DNA from: JANLQX01 sp031381685
GTDB lineage: Bacteria > Actinomycetota > Acidimicrobiia > Acidimicrobiales > JANYDT01
DNA: 64,000 bases
Assembly: GCA_031381685.1 (NCBI GenBank)
Contig: JANMYF010000055.1
Coordinates: 1-64,000, forward strand
Reading direction: 5' to 3'
The position numbers were made by a program, and so were the translations under genes. Numbering within the stretch: position 1 is the stretch's first letter; the number at the start of each line of letters is the position of its first letter. Positions 25,116-34,292 of the stretch are shown piece by piece. The notes beneath the pieces are model-generated. The model made no database searches, was not told the origin of the DNA, and was given only the letters and a program-made list of their open reading frames with translations.

Positions 25116-26719
25116 TGCATGCTCCTGAGGGGCGGGTTGGTGGCCTGCTGGGCACGGATGGGGGAGGGAGAAGCGACGACGGGAACGTTGACGCCGAGCC
25201 GGCCGGCAAGAGCCCGAACTGCCTTCGTCTGAAGGGGGGAGGACCACGGATTGCGCAGCGCAGCCGTGAGCTCGCGTCGCGCACCGGCCAGATCACCGGT
25301 CGCCGCGAGGACCTCCGCAGCATGCCAGCGAACTGACGAGACGCCCGGCTGTGTTGCCACCGCGGCACGGGCGTAGGGCACGGCCTCGACCGCACGGCCC
25401 GACACGAACAGCGACCATGCCATGGCGTCGTTGGTGAAGATCGTGCGACGTTCCGCATAGGCGCGCTGTGCGGCCCGGAGCGCCGCCGGCGCGGAGTCGG
25501 AGCCACGGTCGGCGAGGAGGATCGCCAGTTCGGCGTCGACGACCGCACCGTTCGCCTCGAACAGGGCGACGCTCGCATCGACGAGCTGATCGGTCGCCGT
25601 TGCCGTCTTTCGATCACCGCTGGCTCGAGCCAGGTCGGCCCGGAGTCCGAGCGCGCCCGGAAGGGGGATCCGCTCGACGAGTTGATCGAGGATCGCCGCC
25701 GCTTGACGCGCGTCGTCGCGGGCCATGGCGATCCGAGCAGATCCGAGCATCGCCGTTCCGTTCGTCGGTTCGAGGCGAAGAGCCTGTTCGTAGGTGCGGC
25801 CAGCCGCGGTGACGTGGCCCGATTCGAGAAGGACGTCGCCGAGATAGGCGAGGGCGATCGCACGGTCGATCGATCCGTCTGGCGCGGCTGACGCGGCCTG
25901 GCGCATGGCGATCTCTGCGCCGAGAAGATCACCGCTGAGCTGGCGGCGATAGGACAGCCGCGACAGCGTGGCGACGTTCGGTCGTTCGTCGACGAGCGAC
26001 TCGATCTGCTCGAAGGCCCTCGCGTAGTTCCCGAGTTCTACTTCGGCGTCGAAGAGCGCAATGCGGCCGTCCAACGCGCCCGGGCGTTGCCGGAGCACTT
26101 CGGTGGCGAGCTTGCGGGCATCGGAGAATCGGTGGCGAGCGAGCGCGAGGGCTGCCTTGGTCCCAAGCAGATCGGGTGTGGCGCCGAGACGCTTCTCCGC
26201 TTGGCTCAGCGCCGACTCGGCGAGGGGATAGAAGGCCGGGTCGGCGGTCTCGAAGGCACGCCGCACGTAGGCGGCGCCCAGCTGACGCCATTGATCGCCG
26301 GCATTCGGGTCGGTCTTGGTCGCTGCTTCGAGCCGGACGATGCGGTCTGCAGTGGAAAGGTTCCGCATCGAAGGTTTGGCGACACCCGCGGCGACCGTCC
26401 GTGCGGGAACCGACGACACGGCGGCCGCCGTAGCCGCTCCGCCAGGGAAAGCGATCACGGTGATAATAAGTGCACTGACGAATGCCCCGAGGCTAGCGGC
26501 GACCCTGGAGCCCTGTCGGTCCACTGCGTCTGGCAGGCAAAGCCCTTCGCCGCACAAGGTGCTGCGGCGAAGGACTCGTGCCAGTGTTGAATGGGCCGCC
26601 AACTCCCCAGCGGGCGACACGTTCAGACAAGCAGGACGGGCAACGCCGAAGCGCGTCGGTCGTTCATCGCGCACTCGCGACACGCGAACGCGAGCACTCC
26701 AGTCGTTGTCCGTCTTCAT
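25112..26719 (-). CDS. TPR-repeat protein of the DUF4331/NicO cassette
   Basis: A 535-residue protein. After a basic, possibly cytoplasmic first 75 residues comes a single hydrophobic segment (SLGAFVSALIITVIAFPGG, about 76-95). The rest is tetratricopeptide-like helical pairs, for example PNAGDQWRQLGAAYVRRAF, AIALAYLGDVLLESGHVTAA and YEQALRLEPTNGTAMLGSA. It probably scaffolds partners on the outer face of the membrane. The start ATG 26719 lies two bases beyond the DUF4331 stop, with AAGGGCTGACC before it, and the gene's stop overlaps the NicO gene start, so the three genes are translationally linked. I recognise no enzymatic motif. Confidence 0.82.
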   Translation of the reverse strand: MKTDNDWSARVRVSRVRDERPTRFGVARPACLNVSPAGELAAHSTLARVLRRSTLCGEGLCLPDAVDRQGSRVAASLGAFVSALIITVIAFPGGAATAAAVSSVPARTVAAGVAKPSMRNLSTADRIVRLEAATKTDPNAGDQWRQLGAAYVRRAFETADPAFYPLAESALSQAEKRLGATPDLLGTKAALALARHRFSDARKLATEVLRQRPGALDGRIALFDAEVELGNYARAFEQIESLVDERPNVATLSRLSYRRQLSGDLLGAEIAMRQAASAAPDGSIDRAIALAYLGDVLLESGHVTAAGRTYEQALRLEPTNGTAMLGSARIAMARDDARQAAAILDQLVERIPLPGALGLRADLARASGDRKTATATDQLVDASVALFEANGAVVDAELAILLADRGSDSAPAALRAAQRAYAERRTIFTNDAMAWSLFVSGRAVEAVPYARAAVATQPGVSSVRWHAAEVLAATGDLAGARRELTAALRNPWSSPLQTKAVRALAGRLGVNVPVVASPSPIRAQQATNPPLRSMQ

Positions 26720-26721
26720 GG

Positions 26722-28119
26722 TCAGCCCTTGATCGGCTCGTAGGCGCGGTCGGCGCCGTAGCCGTCACGGGGCAGGCCGACGTACGGGAACACGTTCATG
26801 AGTTCCCGATCGTTGGCATCGACACCATCACCGAGCGCGTTGTTCGGGAATCCGGTGAAGGTCTTGTCCGTCACCAACGGGTTGGCACCGGCGACCACCT
26901 GGAGGGCGGTGTCGACGACGTCATCGGTGAGGTTGCGGCCGTTGGGGAACGACGACTTTCCGATGGCGGTGTTCAGACGGAGCATCTCGGACGGAGCCGA
27001 GAACGTCTTGGACTTGTTCAGACCCGGGATGCCCGTGAGGAAGATCACGGCGAGGTCCTGGCGGCCGGCGAAGGCTGCGGGAAGTCCGGCGTCGACGGTG
27101 GTCGGCACCTTGATGCCGGCCGGGCCGTAGAGGAACGGGATCAGCTTGCCGAGCTCGGGATCGAGAACGGACTTGGCGAACTGGCCGTCCTTGTCCGGAG
27201 TCGATGCGTTGAACGTGTCCTTCATCCCTACGGGGATGACGACCTCGTTGACGAGCGGGTTCCCGAGACGGGCGACCTGCTTCCAGTTGCCGTTTCCGTT
27301 GCCTTCACCGACACGACGTGACGTCGTCGCCCATACACCGACGACGGGATCTCCGGCGTTGGCGATGCGAGCGCTCGGGACCTGCAGGACGATCGAGCTG
27401 ACGTTCTGCCCGGCGAGGTAGTCGACGCCAGCAGCGGTCGGCTGCTTGATGACGTGGAACGAATTGAGCGGACGAAGACCGCCGAGGTCGAAGATCGCCC
27501 CGAGGTCGGCGAAGAACGGGTCGTCACGCGGGCCGGCGAAGACCCGGATGGCGCCCTGCTCCAGCTGGTGACTCGCGCCCGCAGCCGTTGCCCGGTAGTT
27601 CGGCGTCGAACGGGTGGCTCCCACGTAGGCCGGTGCGGTCAACAGGTTCTGACCGATCGGCTTGCTGTCCTTGCCGCGAACTTCCGTCAGCGTGTACGTC
27701 TGTTTGCGGTTGAGATCCGGGTCATCGACCGAGGTCACCTGGTTCGTGTTGTACAGGAACGTGTTCGGGTTCGAATACGTCGTCTTGAAACGGAACTGGT
27801 ACTTGATGTCGGCAACGGCATCACCGTTGTTGTCGATGTTGAGCTCATAGAGCACGTCGTCGCCGAACTTGGAGAAGTTCGGTCCGCCACCAGGGTTCTG
27901 GAACGGATCGGTGTTGATGACGAACGTCGTCGAGTCCGGGCGATCCGGGCTCACGAAGGCGTAAAGGTCGGTGATGTCGGCGACCGGGTCTTCGGTGATC
28001 GCCGGAGCTTCCCGATGGCTCGACGCCGTGGTCGGTGCGGCAAGGCTCAACCCGAGCGCAGCGGCTAGGCCGATGGCGGGAATGCCTTGTCGAAGGAGTG
28101 AACGTTTCATGACTCTCAT
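26722..28119 (-). CDS. Secreted DUF4331 family protein
   Basis: A 465-residue exported protein. A signal peptide (IPAIGLAAALGLSLAAPTTA) leads directly into the DUF4331 hallmark SHREAPAITEDPVADITDLYAF. Other family blocks are NTDPFQNPGGGPNFSKFGDDVLYE (read in parts) and the late segment GRNLTDDVVDTALQVVAG. The biochemical role of DUF4331 is not established. It is the second gene of a minus-strand set with a lipoprotein upstream and TPR and NicO genes downstream, so a role in metal capture or sensing at the cell surface is inferred from context. Starts at 28119 or 28110 are both possible; the latter has GAGAG just upstream. Confidence 0.85.
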   Translation of the reverse strand: MRVMKRSLLRQGIPAIGLAAALGLSLAAPTTASSHREAPAITEDPVADITDLYAFVSPDRPDSTTFVINTDPFQNPGGGPNFSKFGDDVLYELNIDNNGDAVADIKYQFRFKTTYSNPNTFLYNTNQVTSVDDPDLNRKQTYTLTEVRGKDSKPIGQNLLTAPAYVGATRSTPNYRATAAGASHQLEQGAIRVFAGPRDDPFFADLGAIFDLGGLRPLNSFHVIKQPTAAGVDYLAGQNVSSIVLQVPSARIANAGDPVVGVWATTSRRVGEGNGNGNWKQVARLGNPLVNEVVIPVGMKDTFNASTPDKDGQFAKSVLDPELGKLIPFLYGPAGIKVPTTVDAGLPAAFAGRQDLAVIFLTGIPGLNKSKTFSAPSEMLRLNTAIGKSSFPNGRNLTDDVVDTALQVVAGANPLVTDKTFTGFPNNALGDGVDANDRELMNVFPYVGLPRDGYGADRAYEPIKG

Positions 28120-28179
28120 TTCTGTTGCGGGTGGGGGGTTGTGGTGCTGGGGATCAGGGGGTGGGGCAGCGCGCTGGAC

Positions 28180-29229
28180 TCAGGGCGCGCTCGACACCGG
28201 AGCGAGGCCGACGACGACCCAGCGGTCGCCGATGGGAGCGGCGATCACGTGCATCTCGTGCGGGGCGGACAGGGTGACGATGCGCGCCCACTGGTAGGCG
28301 CCGCTGCCGTACGCATCGAGCAGCGCCTGGGGATCGTCCAACGTGTAGATGTCGCCGACCGACGCGACGGACGCAGCGCCGCGAGTCGTGCAGAGCGCGT
28401 CGGCGAGCCCCACTGCACCGAGCAAGCCGCCGCCGTACTCGCCGACCGGGCTCGTCCGGGGCGTGTTGCCTGACGAAGCACAGCTGCCCTGTCGCGCGGC
28501 AGCCCACGCGACGACATCGTCGGACACCCGGCCTTCCGGAGCGGCGTAGCGCTGGGTGATCGTCCGCCGTTCCCACGAGACCTTCCAGCCGGACTCGTCC
28601 TTGCGGGCGGGGAGGTTCACTATCGCGGTTGGACCAACGACACCTCGGATCTCGTCGATCGTCGGGGCCTGATCGACGCGGAGGGCGGGCACGTCCGGGC
28701 CTTCGCTGGCTTTGGCATCGACGGCGGCCGACAGCCACGCCGGTTCCCGGCGCAGGATGTCGGCGAAACGGGTGGCCGAGCCGATGCGCTCCTGCTCGAT
28801 GTCCGGAAGAAGCGAAAAGGCGTCGACGATCCGACCGGTGACGACCGCGTCACCGAACTCCTCCGCCGCCGCGGTAGGGCTGGCCGCGCCGACGGATGAG
28901 GTGCGGTTCGGGCCGCCTGAGGACGGGCCGGCAGGGGGTTGTTTCGCGGTCGCCGCGGTGACCTCCGACGGGACGGTAAACGAGAGGCCGGGTTCAGGTG
29001 ACCCGAGTACGAGTCGTGACTGTCGGGCGGATGACCTGGGTTGTCCGGCATCGCCACGTGGGCCGGCATCGGCGACCGGAACGCCCGTGGCACCGAGGTC
29101 GCGGGTTGGAGCCGTTTGGCCGCTGCATCCCGAGAACACCAGCGCAAGAACGGCGGCGGAGAGTCCGAGAGAACTCCGCACGCCGAGCCGCCGGACGATT
29201 GTCTGGGTGAACGGATCAGGTTGCGACAT
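28180..29229 (-). CDS. Putative lipoprotein of unknown function
   Basis: A 349-residue protein with a lipoprotein signal: basic N-terminus, SSLGLSAAVLALVFSGCSG with the lipidated Cys near residue 35. About 80 residues of Pro/Ser/Ala-rich linker follow, then a compact C-terminal region with EEFGDAVVTGRIVDAFSLLP, two Cys (QGSCASSGN and DALCTTRG) and a final APIGDRWVVVGLAPV strand pair. I do not recognise the family. It begins the minus-strand cassette with DUF4331, TPR and NicO genes, separated from DUF4331 by about 60 bases, and so may be the anchored outer component. Confidence 0.72.
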   Translation of the reverse strand: MSQPDPFTQTIVRRLGVRSSLGLSAAVLALVFSGCSGQTAPTRDLGATGVPVADAGPRGDAGQPRSSARQSRLVLGSPEPGLSFTVPSEVTAATAKQPPAGPSSGGPNRTSSVGAASPTAAAEEFGDAVVTGRIVDAFSLLPDIEQERIGSATRFADILRREPAWLSAAVDAKASEGPDVPALRVDQAPTIDEIRGVVGPTAIVNLPARKDESGWKVSWERRTITQRYAAPEGRVSDDVVAWAAARQGSCASSGNTPRTSPVGEYGGGLLGAVGLADALCTTRGAASVASVGDIYTLDDPQALLDAYGSGAYQWARIVTLSAPHEMHVIAAPIGDRWVVVGLAPVSSAP

Positions 29230-29493
29230 GCTGAAGGTTCGTCACAGGGGACGACTTGGATGCGTCGGGCGGAAGAAAACCTGAGAGTTCCGCATCCGAC
29301 CGTCACCACGGAGGAAGTCAGGGCGGACAACCGATGTCGATCCCGGGGTGCCCCGACGAGTGCCGCAACGACGCTCGGACCGACGACATCAAGGTCATTC
29401 GCCCAGTGGCCGATGATCGGGCTGCCGCCCCGAGCGCGGGTAACCTGTCCCTACTCGACCATCCGGCCCGTCGGCCGACACCAGGAGATCACC

Positions 29494-29826
29494 ATGCTTC
29501 GTCAAGCACTTCGCACCGCCGCCGTTTCGGTTCTCGTCGGTGGAGCAGCATTCCTCGCCGTGCCCGCCTCCGCCCAGGACGCGCCGACCACGGTTCCGCC
29601 GGCAGCCGAGGCACCAGTTGCCGAGGCACCGGTTGCTGAGGCCCCGGTTGCCGACACCGCAGCACCGGTCGATCCTGCCGCCACGGCGGTTCCCGCCGGT
29701 GGCGTCGCCGCAGGCGGCGGGTTCATCAGCAACGACAACGGCTCGACCGTACTGCCGCTCGCGCTGGCCGCCGGCGCCGCCGGTATCGGTGCGGGCATCT
29801 TCGTCTCACGCCGCCGCAAGGCCTGA
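29494..29826 (+). CDS. Small exported protein with C-terminal membrane anchor and Arg/Lys tail
   Basis: A 110-residue protein: signal peptide (TAAVSVLVGGAAFLAVPASA, cut before QDAP), a Pro/Ala linker with three EAPVA pentapeptides, a Gly-rich stretch, a hydrophobic helix (LPLALAAGAAGIGAGIFV) and a basic end SRRRKA. This is the architecture of sortase substrates, but no LPxTG-like pentapeptide is evident; the closest is STVLP just before the helix. The start ATG has AGGAG six bases upstream. A class F sortase gene begins 34 bases downstream, which supports a substrate role, though a plain membrane-anchored protein is equally consistent with the sequence. Confidence 0.75.
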   Translation: MLRQALRTAAVSVLVGGAAFLAVPASAQDAPTTVPPAAEAPVAEAPVAEAPVADTAAPVDPAATAVPAGGVAAGGGFISNDNGSTVLPLALAAGAAGIGAGIFVSRRRKA

Positions 29827-29860
29827 CCCCCTCCACTCCTCGCCCGTCCGGTGAGGACCG

Positions 29861-30958
29861 ATGAGCTCTGACCGACAGCCACCGTCCAGCGCAGCACCGG
29901 GGCGGTGGCTGTATGTCGTTCCGGCACTTCTCCTCGTTGCCGCCGGGTGGACGGCGCTCGCCCAACGGGCCGGCTCCACCGTGCGACCGGCCAACGCCGA
30001 GGAGGCCGCGGGCCTCGAACCGGCGACCGATCAGAACGATCCGAAGCGTTTCCGGATCGTCAGCCCGAACGTCATCGAGGACACCGCCACTGGCATCCGC
30101 CGCACCGTAGACCTGCGGCCGGGCCAGGACATCCCGGAACGCTTCACCGAAAACCTGCCCGTCAACGACAACCTCCTCGACGACCGGCGGTACGGCATCG
30201 GGCCACGTCCCGTGCGTGTACTGATGAGTTCGATCGGTCTTGACGCGGAGACGATGCCAATCGGCCTGGACACCAACGGTGCACTGGCCGTGCCCCGTCG
30301 GGCCGACATCACCGGCTGGTGGTCGGGCGGCTTCGTCCCCGGGGAGAGCGGTCCCACCGTCATCGTCGGGCACTACGACTCCAAGGTCGCTCCCGGCGTC
30401 TTCTCTCGGCTCCCGAAGGCCAAGGTCGGGCAGTTGATCTTCGTCGAACAGTCAGACGGTTCGAGGTATCTGTACAAGGTCAGCGAGGTGGAGAAGCCGA
30501 AGAAGTCGGTCTTCCCGACCGACAAGGTCTACGGACCGACAGTGGGTTCGACCATCCGCCTGGTCACGTGCGGTGGCAAGTTCGACCGCAGCACCGGGCA
30601 CTACGTCGACAACCTGATCGTGTACGCGGATCTCGTTCCCCAGCCAACCAGCCGGGGCATCATCCTCGGGTTCGACCAGCCCGAACTCTTCTCGACGACC
30701 ACAACGACAACGACCCTGGTCACCGACACCACGATGGCCGAAACCAGTGTTCCCCCGTCGACCACCGCGGAACCTCCGACGACCGTGGCGCCCTCGGCCC
30801 CGTCGAGTGCCCCGCCCAATACGGTCCCGGCCACGACCGCGGCACCGATCCCGTCAACGGTCGCCACCGTGGAGGCCACGTCGACCACGACGATCCCGCC
30901 GCCGGAGGGGCCCGTGACCGGCGCCGCTGGCGAACCGGTCACCACGTCGCCGACCTAG
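29861..30958 (+). CDS. Class F sortase with Thr/Pro-rich tail
   Basis: A 365-residue cysteine transpeptidase. One N-terminal membrane segment (LYVVPALLLVAAGWTALA, about 17-34) places the enzyme outside. The catalytic His is in VIVGHYDS (about 170), the Cys in RLVTCGGKFD (about 237) and the Arg in DRSTGHYVDN (about 243), the spacing of actinobacterial class F sortases. The last 90 residues are Thr/Ser/Pro low complexity (TTTTTTTLVTDTT), longer than in usual class F enzymes and resembling a wall-spanning linker. The upstream small anchored protein is a candidate substrate. The start codon is the ATG at 29861, close behind the previous stop. Confidence 0.88.
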   Translation: MSSDRQPPSSAAPGRWLYVVPALLLVAAGWTALAQRAGSTVRPANAEEAAGLEPATDQNDPKRFRIVSPNVIEDTATGIRRTVDLRPGQDIPERFTENLPVNDNLLDDRRYGIGPRPVRVLMSSIGLDAETMPIGLDTNGALAVPRRADITGWWSGGFVPGESGPTVIVGHYDSKVAPGVFSRLPKAKVGQLIFVEQSDGSRYLYKVSEVEKPKKSVFPTDKVYGPTVGSTIRLVTCGGKFDRSTGHYVDNLIVYADLVPQPTSRGIILGFDQPELFSTTTTTTTLVTDTTMAETSVPPSTTAEPPTTVAPSAPSSAPPNTVPATTAAPIPSTVATVEATSTTTIPPPEGPVTGAAGEPVTTSPT

Positions 30959-31134
30959 CGCAAGGGAGGCGACAACGGTCGTGGGGCCATCCCACATCAC
31001 AGGTACGGGTATCCCGGATGCACCGTGTCGGGCGCGGAAACCGCCTGTTCCGGCCGGAGCGGGATGCCGTCGCCGGCGATCTGGGTTGTCCGGCGCTCGT
31101 CGGCGAACGGCGGCCGGAACGAGCGGAGAAGTGC

Positions 31135-31725
31135 CTAGCGGCCCTTGGCCTTCGCCTTGGCGGCCTTCTCGGCGTCCTTACGAGCCTTGCGGGCGGCGAG
31201 CTTGGCGTCGCGATCCGGGTCGACGGTTTTCGGAACCGTGATCGACACCAGTTCCGCCGGTGGAAGGGCGACGACCGGATCTGACTTGAGAAGGTCCTTG
31301 AGGATCGGGGACGCCAACGCTTCGCCAACGATGGCAGATGCCATCATCATGCGGGTCGCACCGACCGAGTGACGCTCGACCAGACCGGGAAGGGCGTCTA
31401 GCAGCTCGGCCTCCGTGGGATTGTCCGATGACTCGCCGAGCGCCTCGACGCAATCGGCGAGGCAGCGATCGGCGAGCAGCGCAGCGATTCCCTCCAGGGT
31501 GCCGTTCATCCGACCTTTGGTCAGCGCGGCGCGAACCGAGGCGGTGTCGGTGCCGTGGCAGCGCTGCTCGAGGAGTTTCGACTGCTCCTCCGTGAGCCCG
31601 CTGACCATTCCCGCGATCTCGTCGTCGGTCGCGGCCCGGACCGCCCGCTCGAGCAGGCTGATGGCGATCAGGCGGCTCTGGACGGCGTTGACGGGGCGTT
31701 GGGTCTTCTGCTGCGGGGAACTCAC
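31135..31725 (-). CDS. Conserved hypothetical protein with Lys/Ala-rich C-terminus
   Basis: A 196-residue soluble, mainly helical protein that I do not recognise. The body is Ala/Leu/Glu-rich (AISLLERAVRAATDDEIAGM, EEQSKLLEQRCHG) with three scattered Cys, and the last 30 residues are strongly basic (KLAARKARKDAEKAAKAKAK), suggesting nucleic-acid or ribosome contact. It has no signal peptide or membrane segment. Composition and codon use match its neighbours. It is convergent with the sortase gene and separated from it by about 175 bases in which I see no gene. Confidence 0.6.
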   Translation of the reverse strand: MSSPQQKTQRPVNAVQSRLIAISLLERAVRAATDDEIAGMVSGLTEEQSKLLEQRCHGTDTASVRAALTKGRMNGTLEGIAALLADRCLADCVEALGESSDNPTEAELLDALPGLVERHSVGATRMMMASAIVGEALASPILKDLLKSDPVVALPPAELVSITVPKTVDPDRDAKLAARKARKDAEKAAKAKAKGR

Positions 31726-31827
31726 GGCCGAAGAGGCTACTGGTGCATCGTGGCGCCCCTGTCGCTTCGGAGCGAAAAGCTCTGTCCTACGAGCAGCTGG
31801 AGCTGCGCATCACCCCGACGAGCAGCT

Positions 31828-32619
31828 CTACGCGCCCGCTCCCATCGCCCGATCGATGGCACCGGGGATGTCGGGGTAGCGCTTGGTCGACGCGCCTCCG
31901 TCGATCAGATGGAACGACCCGCTGACAAAGCGCGCCTCGTCCGACGCGAGCCACGCGACCAGGCCCGCGACCTCGTCGGGCGACCCGTGGCGTCCGATCG
32001 TTGTGTTCTCGACGAACTCCTCGACCAGACCGGGGAGGGAGAAGAACGTGCCCGTCGCTGGCGTCTCGATCAATCCTGGGCCGACGGCGTTGACACGGAT
32101 GCCTCGGACGCCGAACTCCATCGCCGCAACCCTCGTCAGCATGATCACCCCCGCCTTCGCCGCGCAGTATGCCGACATGCCGGCTGACGGCTGCACCCCG
32201 TTGAGGGATGCGATGGCAACGATCGCGCCACCGTCGGACATCACCGTCCCGGCGTGCTTGATGGTGAGGAACACCCCGGTGAGGCACACGTCGACGATCG
32301 CCCGGAACTCGTCCGCCGAGTGTTCGGTGATCATGCCGAACGTCCCCCGTCCTGCGTTTGCGACGGCCACGTCCAACCGGCCGAAACGGGCGATGGCAAG
32401 CGCGCTCAGCGATTCGACGTCTGCCTCTGCCGTGACGTCACATCGCTGCGCGGCGACGCGCCCGGCGAACTCGTTTTCGAGCGCGGCACACGCTACGTCG
32501 TTGAGGTCACCCACGACAACGTTGGCACCGTCGTCGAGGAACCGTTGCACACATGCCCGGCCGATGCCGGACACACCGCCGGTGACGAGGGCGACACGTC
32601 CATCGAATCGAGTTGTCAT
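31828..32619 (-). CDS. Short-chain dehydrogenase/reductase (SDR)
   Basis: A 263-residue classical SDR. The cofactor motif is VTGGVSGIG (about 11-19), NAG is in VANAGRGTFG, the catalytic Ser is in IASLNG, and Tyr/Lys are in SAYCAAKAG. GPGLIETPATGTFF and a final FHLIDGGAS are typical. The Asp after the second strand (VVVGDLND) suggests NAD(H) preference. It is divergent from the acyl-CoA synthetase gene, about 100 bases apart, so both may act in one lipid or alcohol oxidation route (inference). The ATG 32619 has no good ribosome site and may be leaderless. Confidence 0.87.
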   Translation of the reverse strand: MTTRFDGRVALVTGGVSGIGRACVQRFLDDGANVVVGDLNDVACAALENEFAGRVAAQRCDVTAEADVESLSALAIARFGRLDVAVANAGRGTFGMITEHSADEFRAIVDVCLTGVFLTIKHAGTVMSDGGAIVAIASLNGVQPSAGMSAYCAAKAGVIMLTRVAAMEFGVRGIRVNAVGPGLIETPATGTFFSLPGLVEEFVENTTIGRHGSPDEVAGLVAWLASDEARFVSGSFHLIDGGASTKRYPDIPGAIDRAMGAGA

Positions 32620-32716
32620 GGCGGGAGAGTGTTCCACGCCGAGCACACCTCGACGCAGCGGCCTTACTGGCGTGGACGACTACGTTCACGCAGGAAAACT
32701 CGGGAAGAGTAGGGAC

Positions 32717-34180
32717 ATGGCACTGCGCTCGGTTCCGAACCTTCTCAATTCAGCGGCGGATCGCGACCCACATGCTCCGGCGGTGACCTGCGGTGAGGAC
32801 TCCGTCACCCGCCAAGAACTACGTGAGCGTACGAATCGTCTTGCTCGGGCATTTGCCGAGCGCGGCGTGCGCGAGGGGTCGCTGGTGACGATCGCGCTGC
32901 CGAACTCGATCGGGTTTCTCGAAGCGGCGATCGCGGCATGGAAGCTCGGCGCGGTCCCTCAACCGGTGTCGCACCGCCTCCCGGATCGTGAACGCCACGC
33001 CATCGTTGAGCTCGCCGACAGCTCGTTGGTACTCGGAGTAAACCCCGCGGCCCACACCACCCGAACCGTCCTCCCAATCGGGTGGGAGCCCGATTCTGCG
33101 CTGTCGACCGACGACCTGCCCGACGCCGTCTCACCAACCTGGAAGGCGCCGACCAGCGGAGGGTCGACCGGGCGGCCGAAGCTCATCCTCTCCGGGGCGC
33201 GCGCGGAATTCGATGATGCCGGCGGCAATTTCGGCATGGGTATCGATGGATGTGTGGCCGTGCCCGGACCGCTGTATCACAACGCCCCGTTTCAGTTCAG
33301 CTCGCTCGGCCTGTTCCACGGCAACCACGTCGTGATCCTGCCGAAGTTCGACGCTCGATCGGCGGTCGAGTCGGTGCACCGCCACCGACCGAGCCTGATG
33401 CTGTTGGTGCCGACGATGATGAGCCGGATGGTCCGACTCCCTGCCGAGGATCGTGAACAGTTCGATATGTCGTCGCTGACACACGTGTGGCACATGGCTG
33501 CACCGTGCCCACAGTGGTGCAAACAGGCATGGATCGATTGGGTCGGAGCGGAACAGGTCTACGAGCTCTACGCAGGAACAGAAGCGCAGGCGGTCACCAT
33601 CATCCGCGGGGATGAGTGGGTTGCCCATCGCGGATCGGTCGGTCGGGTCACCATGGGTGAGATGCGCGTTCTCGACCCCGAGACCCATGAGGACTTGCCG
33701 GTCGGGGAAATGGGCGAGGTGTTCATGCGGTCGACGGGCCGTTCCGCCACGTACACCTACGTCGGCGCCGAGGCGCACCGCATCGCCGACGGGTGGGAGA
33801 GCCTTGGCGACATGGGGTGGTTCGACGCTGACGGGTATCTCTACCTCGGGGACCGCAAGGGCGACATGATTCTGTCGGGCGGGGCCAACATCTATCCGGC
33901 CGAGATCGAAAGCGCGCTTGCCGAACATCCTGCGGTGCTGTCGAGCGCGGTGATCGGCCTGCCCGATGAAGATCTCGGCAAGGTCGTGCACGCGGTTGTC
34001 CAGATCGATCCCGCCGTCGGCGTCGCTGGCATTGATGAGGACGAACTCCGACGTTTCCTCTCCGAGCGCCTCGTCCGCTACAAAGTGCCGAGGACGTTCG
34101 AATTCACGCTCGAGGTCGTGCGCGACGACGCCGGAAAGGTGCGTCGCAGCGCTCTCGCCGCCGAGCGCACCGTGCCCTAG
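32717..34180 (+). CDS. Acyl-CoA synthetase (AMP-dependent ligase family)
   Basis: A 487-residue ANL-superfamily ligase that activates a carboxylic acid with ATP and CoA. The phosphate-binding loop is TSGGSTGRPK (about 150-159), the adenine block is YELYAGTEAQ, and GWESLGDMGWFDADGYLYLGDRKGDM is the A7/A8 region read in parts. The C-terminal catalytic Lys is in DDAGKVRRS. The chain length fits a short FadD-like or cyclohex-carboxylate-type enzyme. I chose ATG 32717, preceded by AGTAGGGAC; the in-frame extension to 31883 runs antisense through the SDR gene and is spurious. Confidence 0.9.
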   Translation: MALRSVPNLLNSAADRDPHAPAVTCGEDSVTRQELRERTNRLARAFAERGVREGSLVTIALPNSIGFLEAAIAAWKLGAVPQPVSHRLPDRERHAIVELADSSLVLGVNPAAHTTRTVLPIGWEPDSALSTDDLPDAVSPTWKAPTSGGSTGRPKLILSGARAEFDDAGGNFGMGIDGCVAVPGPLYHNAPFQFSSLGLFHGNHVVILPKFDARSAVESVHRHRPSLMLLVPTMMSRMVRLPAEDREQFDMSSLTHVWHMAAPCPQWCKQAWIDWVGAEQVYELYAGTEAQAVTIIRGDEWVAHRGSVGRVTMGEMRVLDPETHEDLPVGEMGEVFMRSTGRSATYTYVGAEAHRIADGWESLGDMGWFDADGYLYLGDRKGDMILSGGANIYPAEIESALAEHPAVLSSAVIGLPDEDLGKVVHAVVQIDPAVGVAGIDEDELRRFLSERLVRYKVPRTFEFTLEVVRDDAGKVRRSALAAERTVP

Positions 34181-34207
34181 CGAACGGCCTGGGTCCGCTG
34201 AGCGAGT

Positions 34208-34283
34208 TGGGTCGGCTCCCGTGCGCCAGTGCACATTTCCCGACCCAACGACGTGAGCTGACCCAACGACGGGAGCCGACCCA
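34208..34283. repeat. Inverted and direct repeat element between convergent genes
   Basis: TGGGTCGGCTCCCGT (34208-34222) and its exact complement (34269-34283) form a 15-bp inverted repeat. The interior holds two direct copies of GACCCAACGAC (near 34242 and 34260), so several alternative hairpins are possible. It lies between the stop of the acyl-CoA synthetase and the stop of the convergent glycosyltransferase, so it can act as a bidirectional terminator. The repeat-in-repeat layout also looks like an interspersed palindromic element. Confidence 0.6.
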
Positions 34284-34292
34284 GAAGACGGG

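Noticed and set aside
31883..32716. N-terminal extension of the acyl-CoA synthetase
   Set aside because: It is antisense to the SDR gene and the AMP-binding fold starts at 32717 behind a ribosome site.
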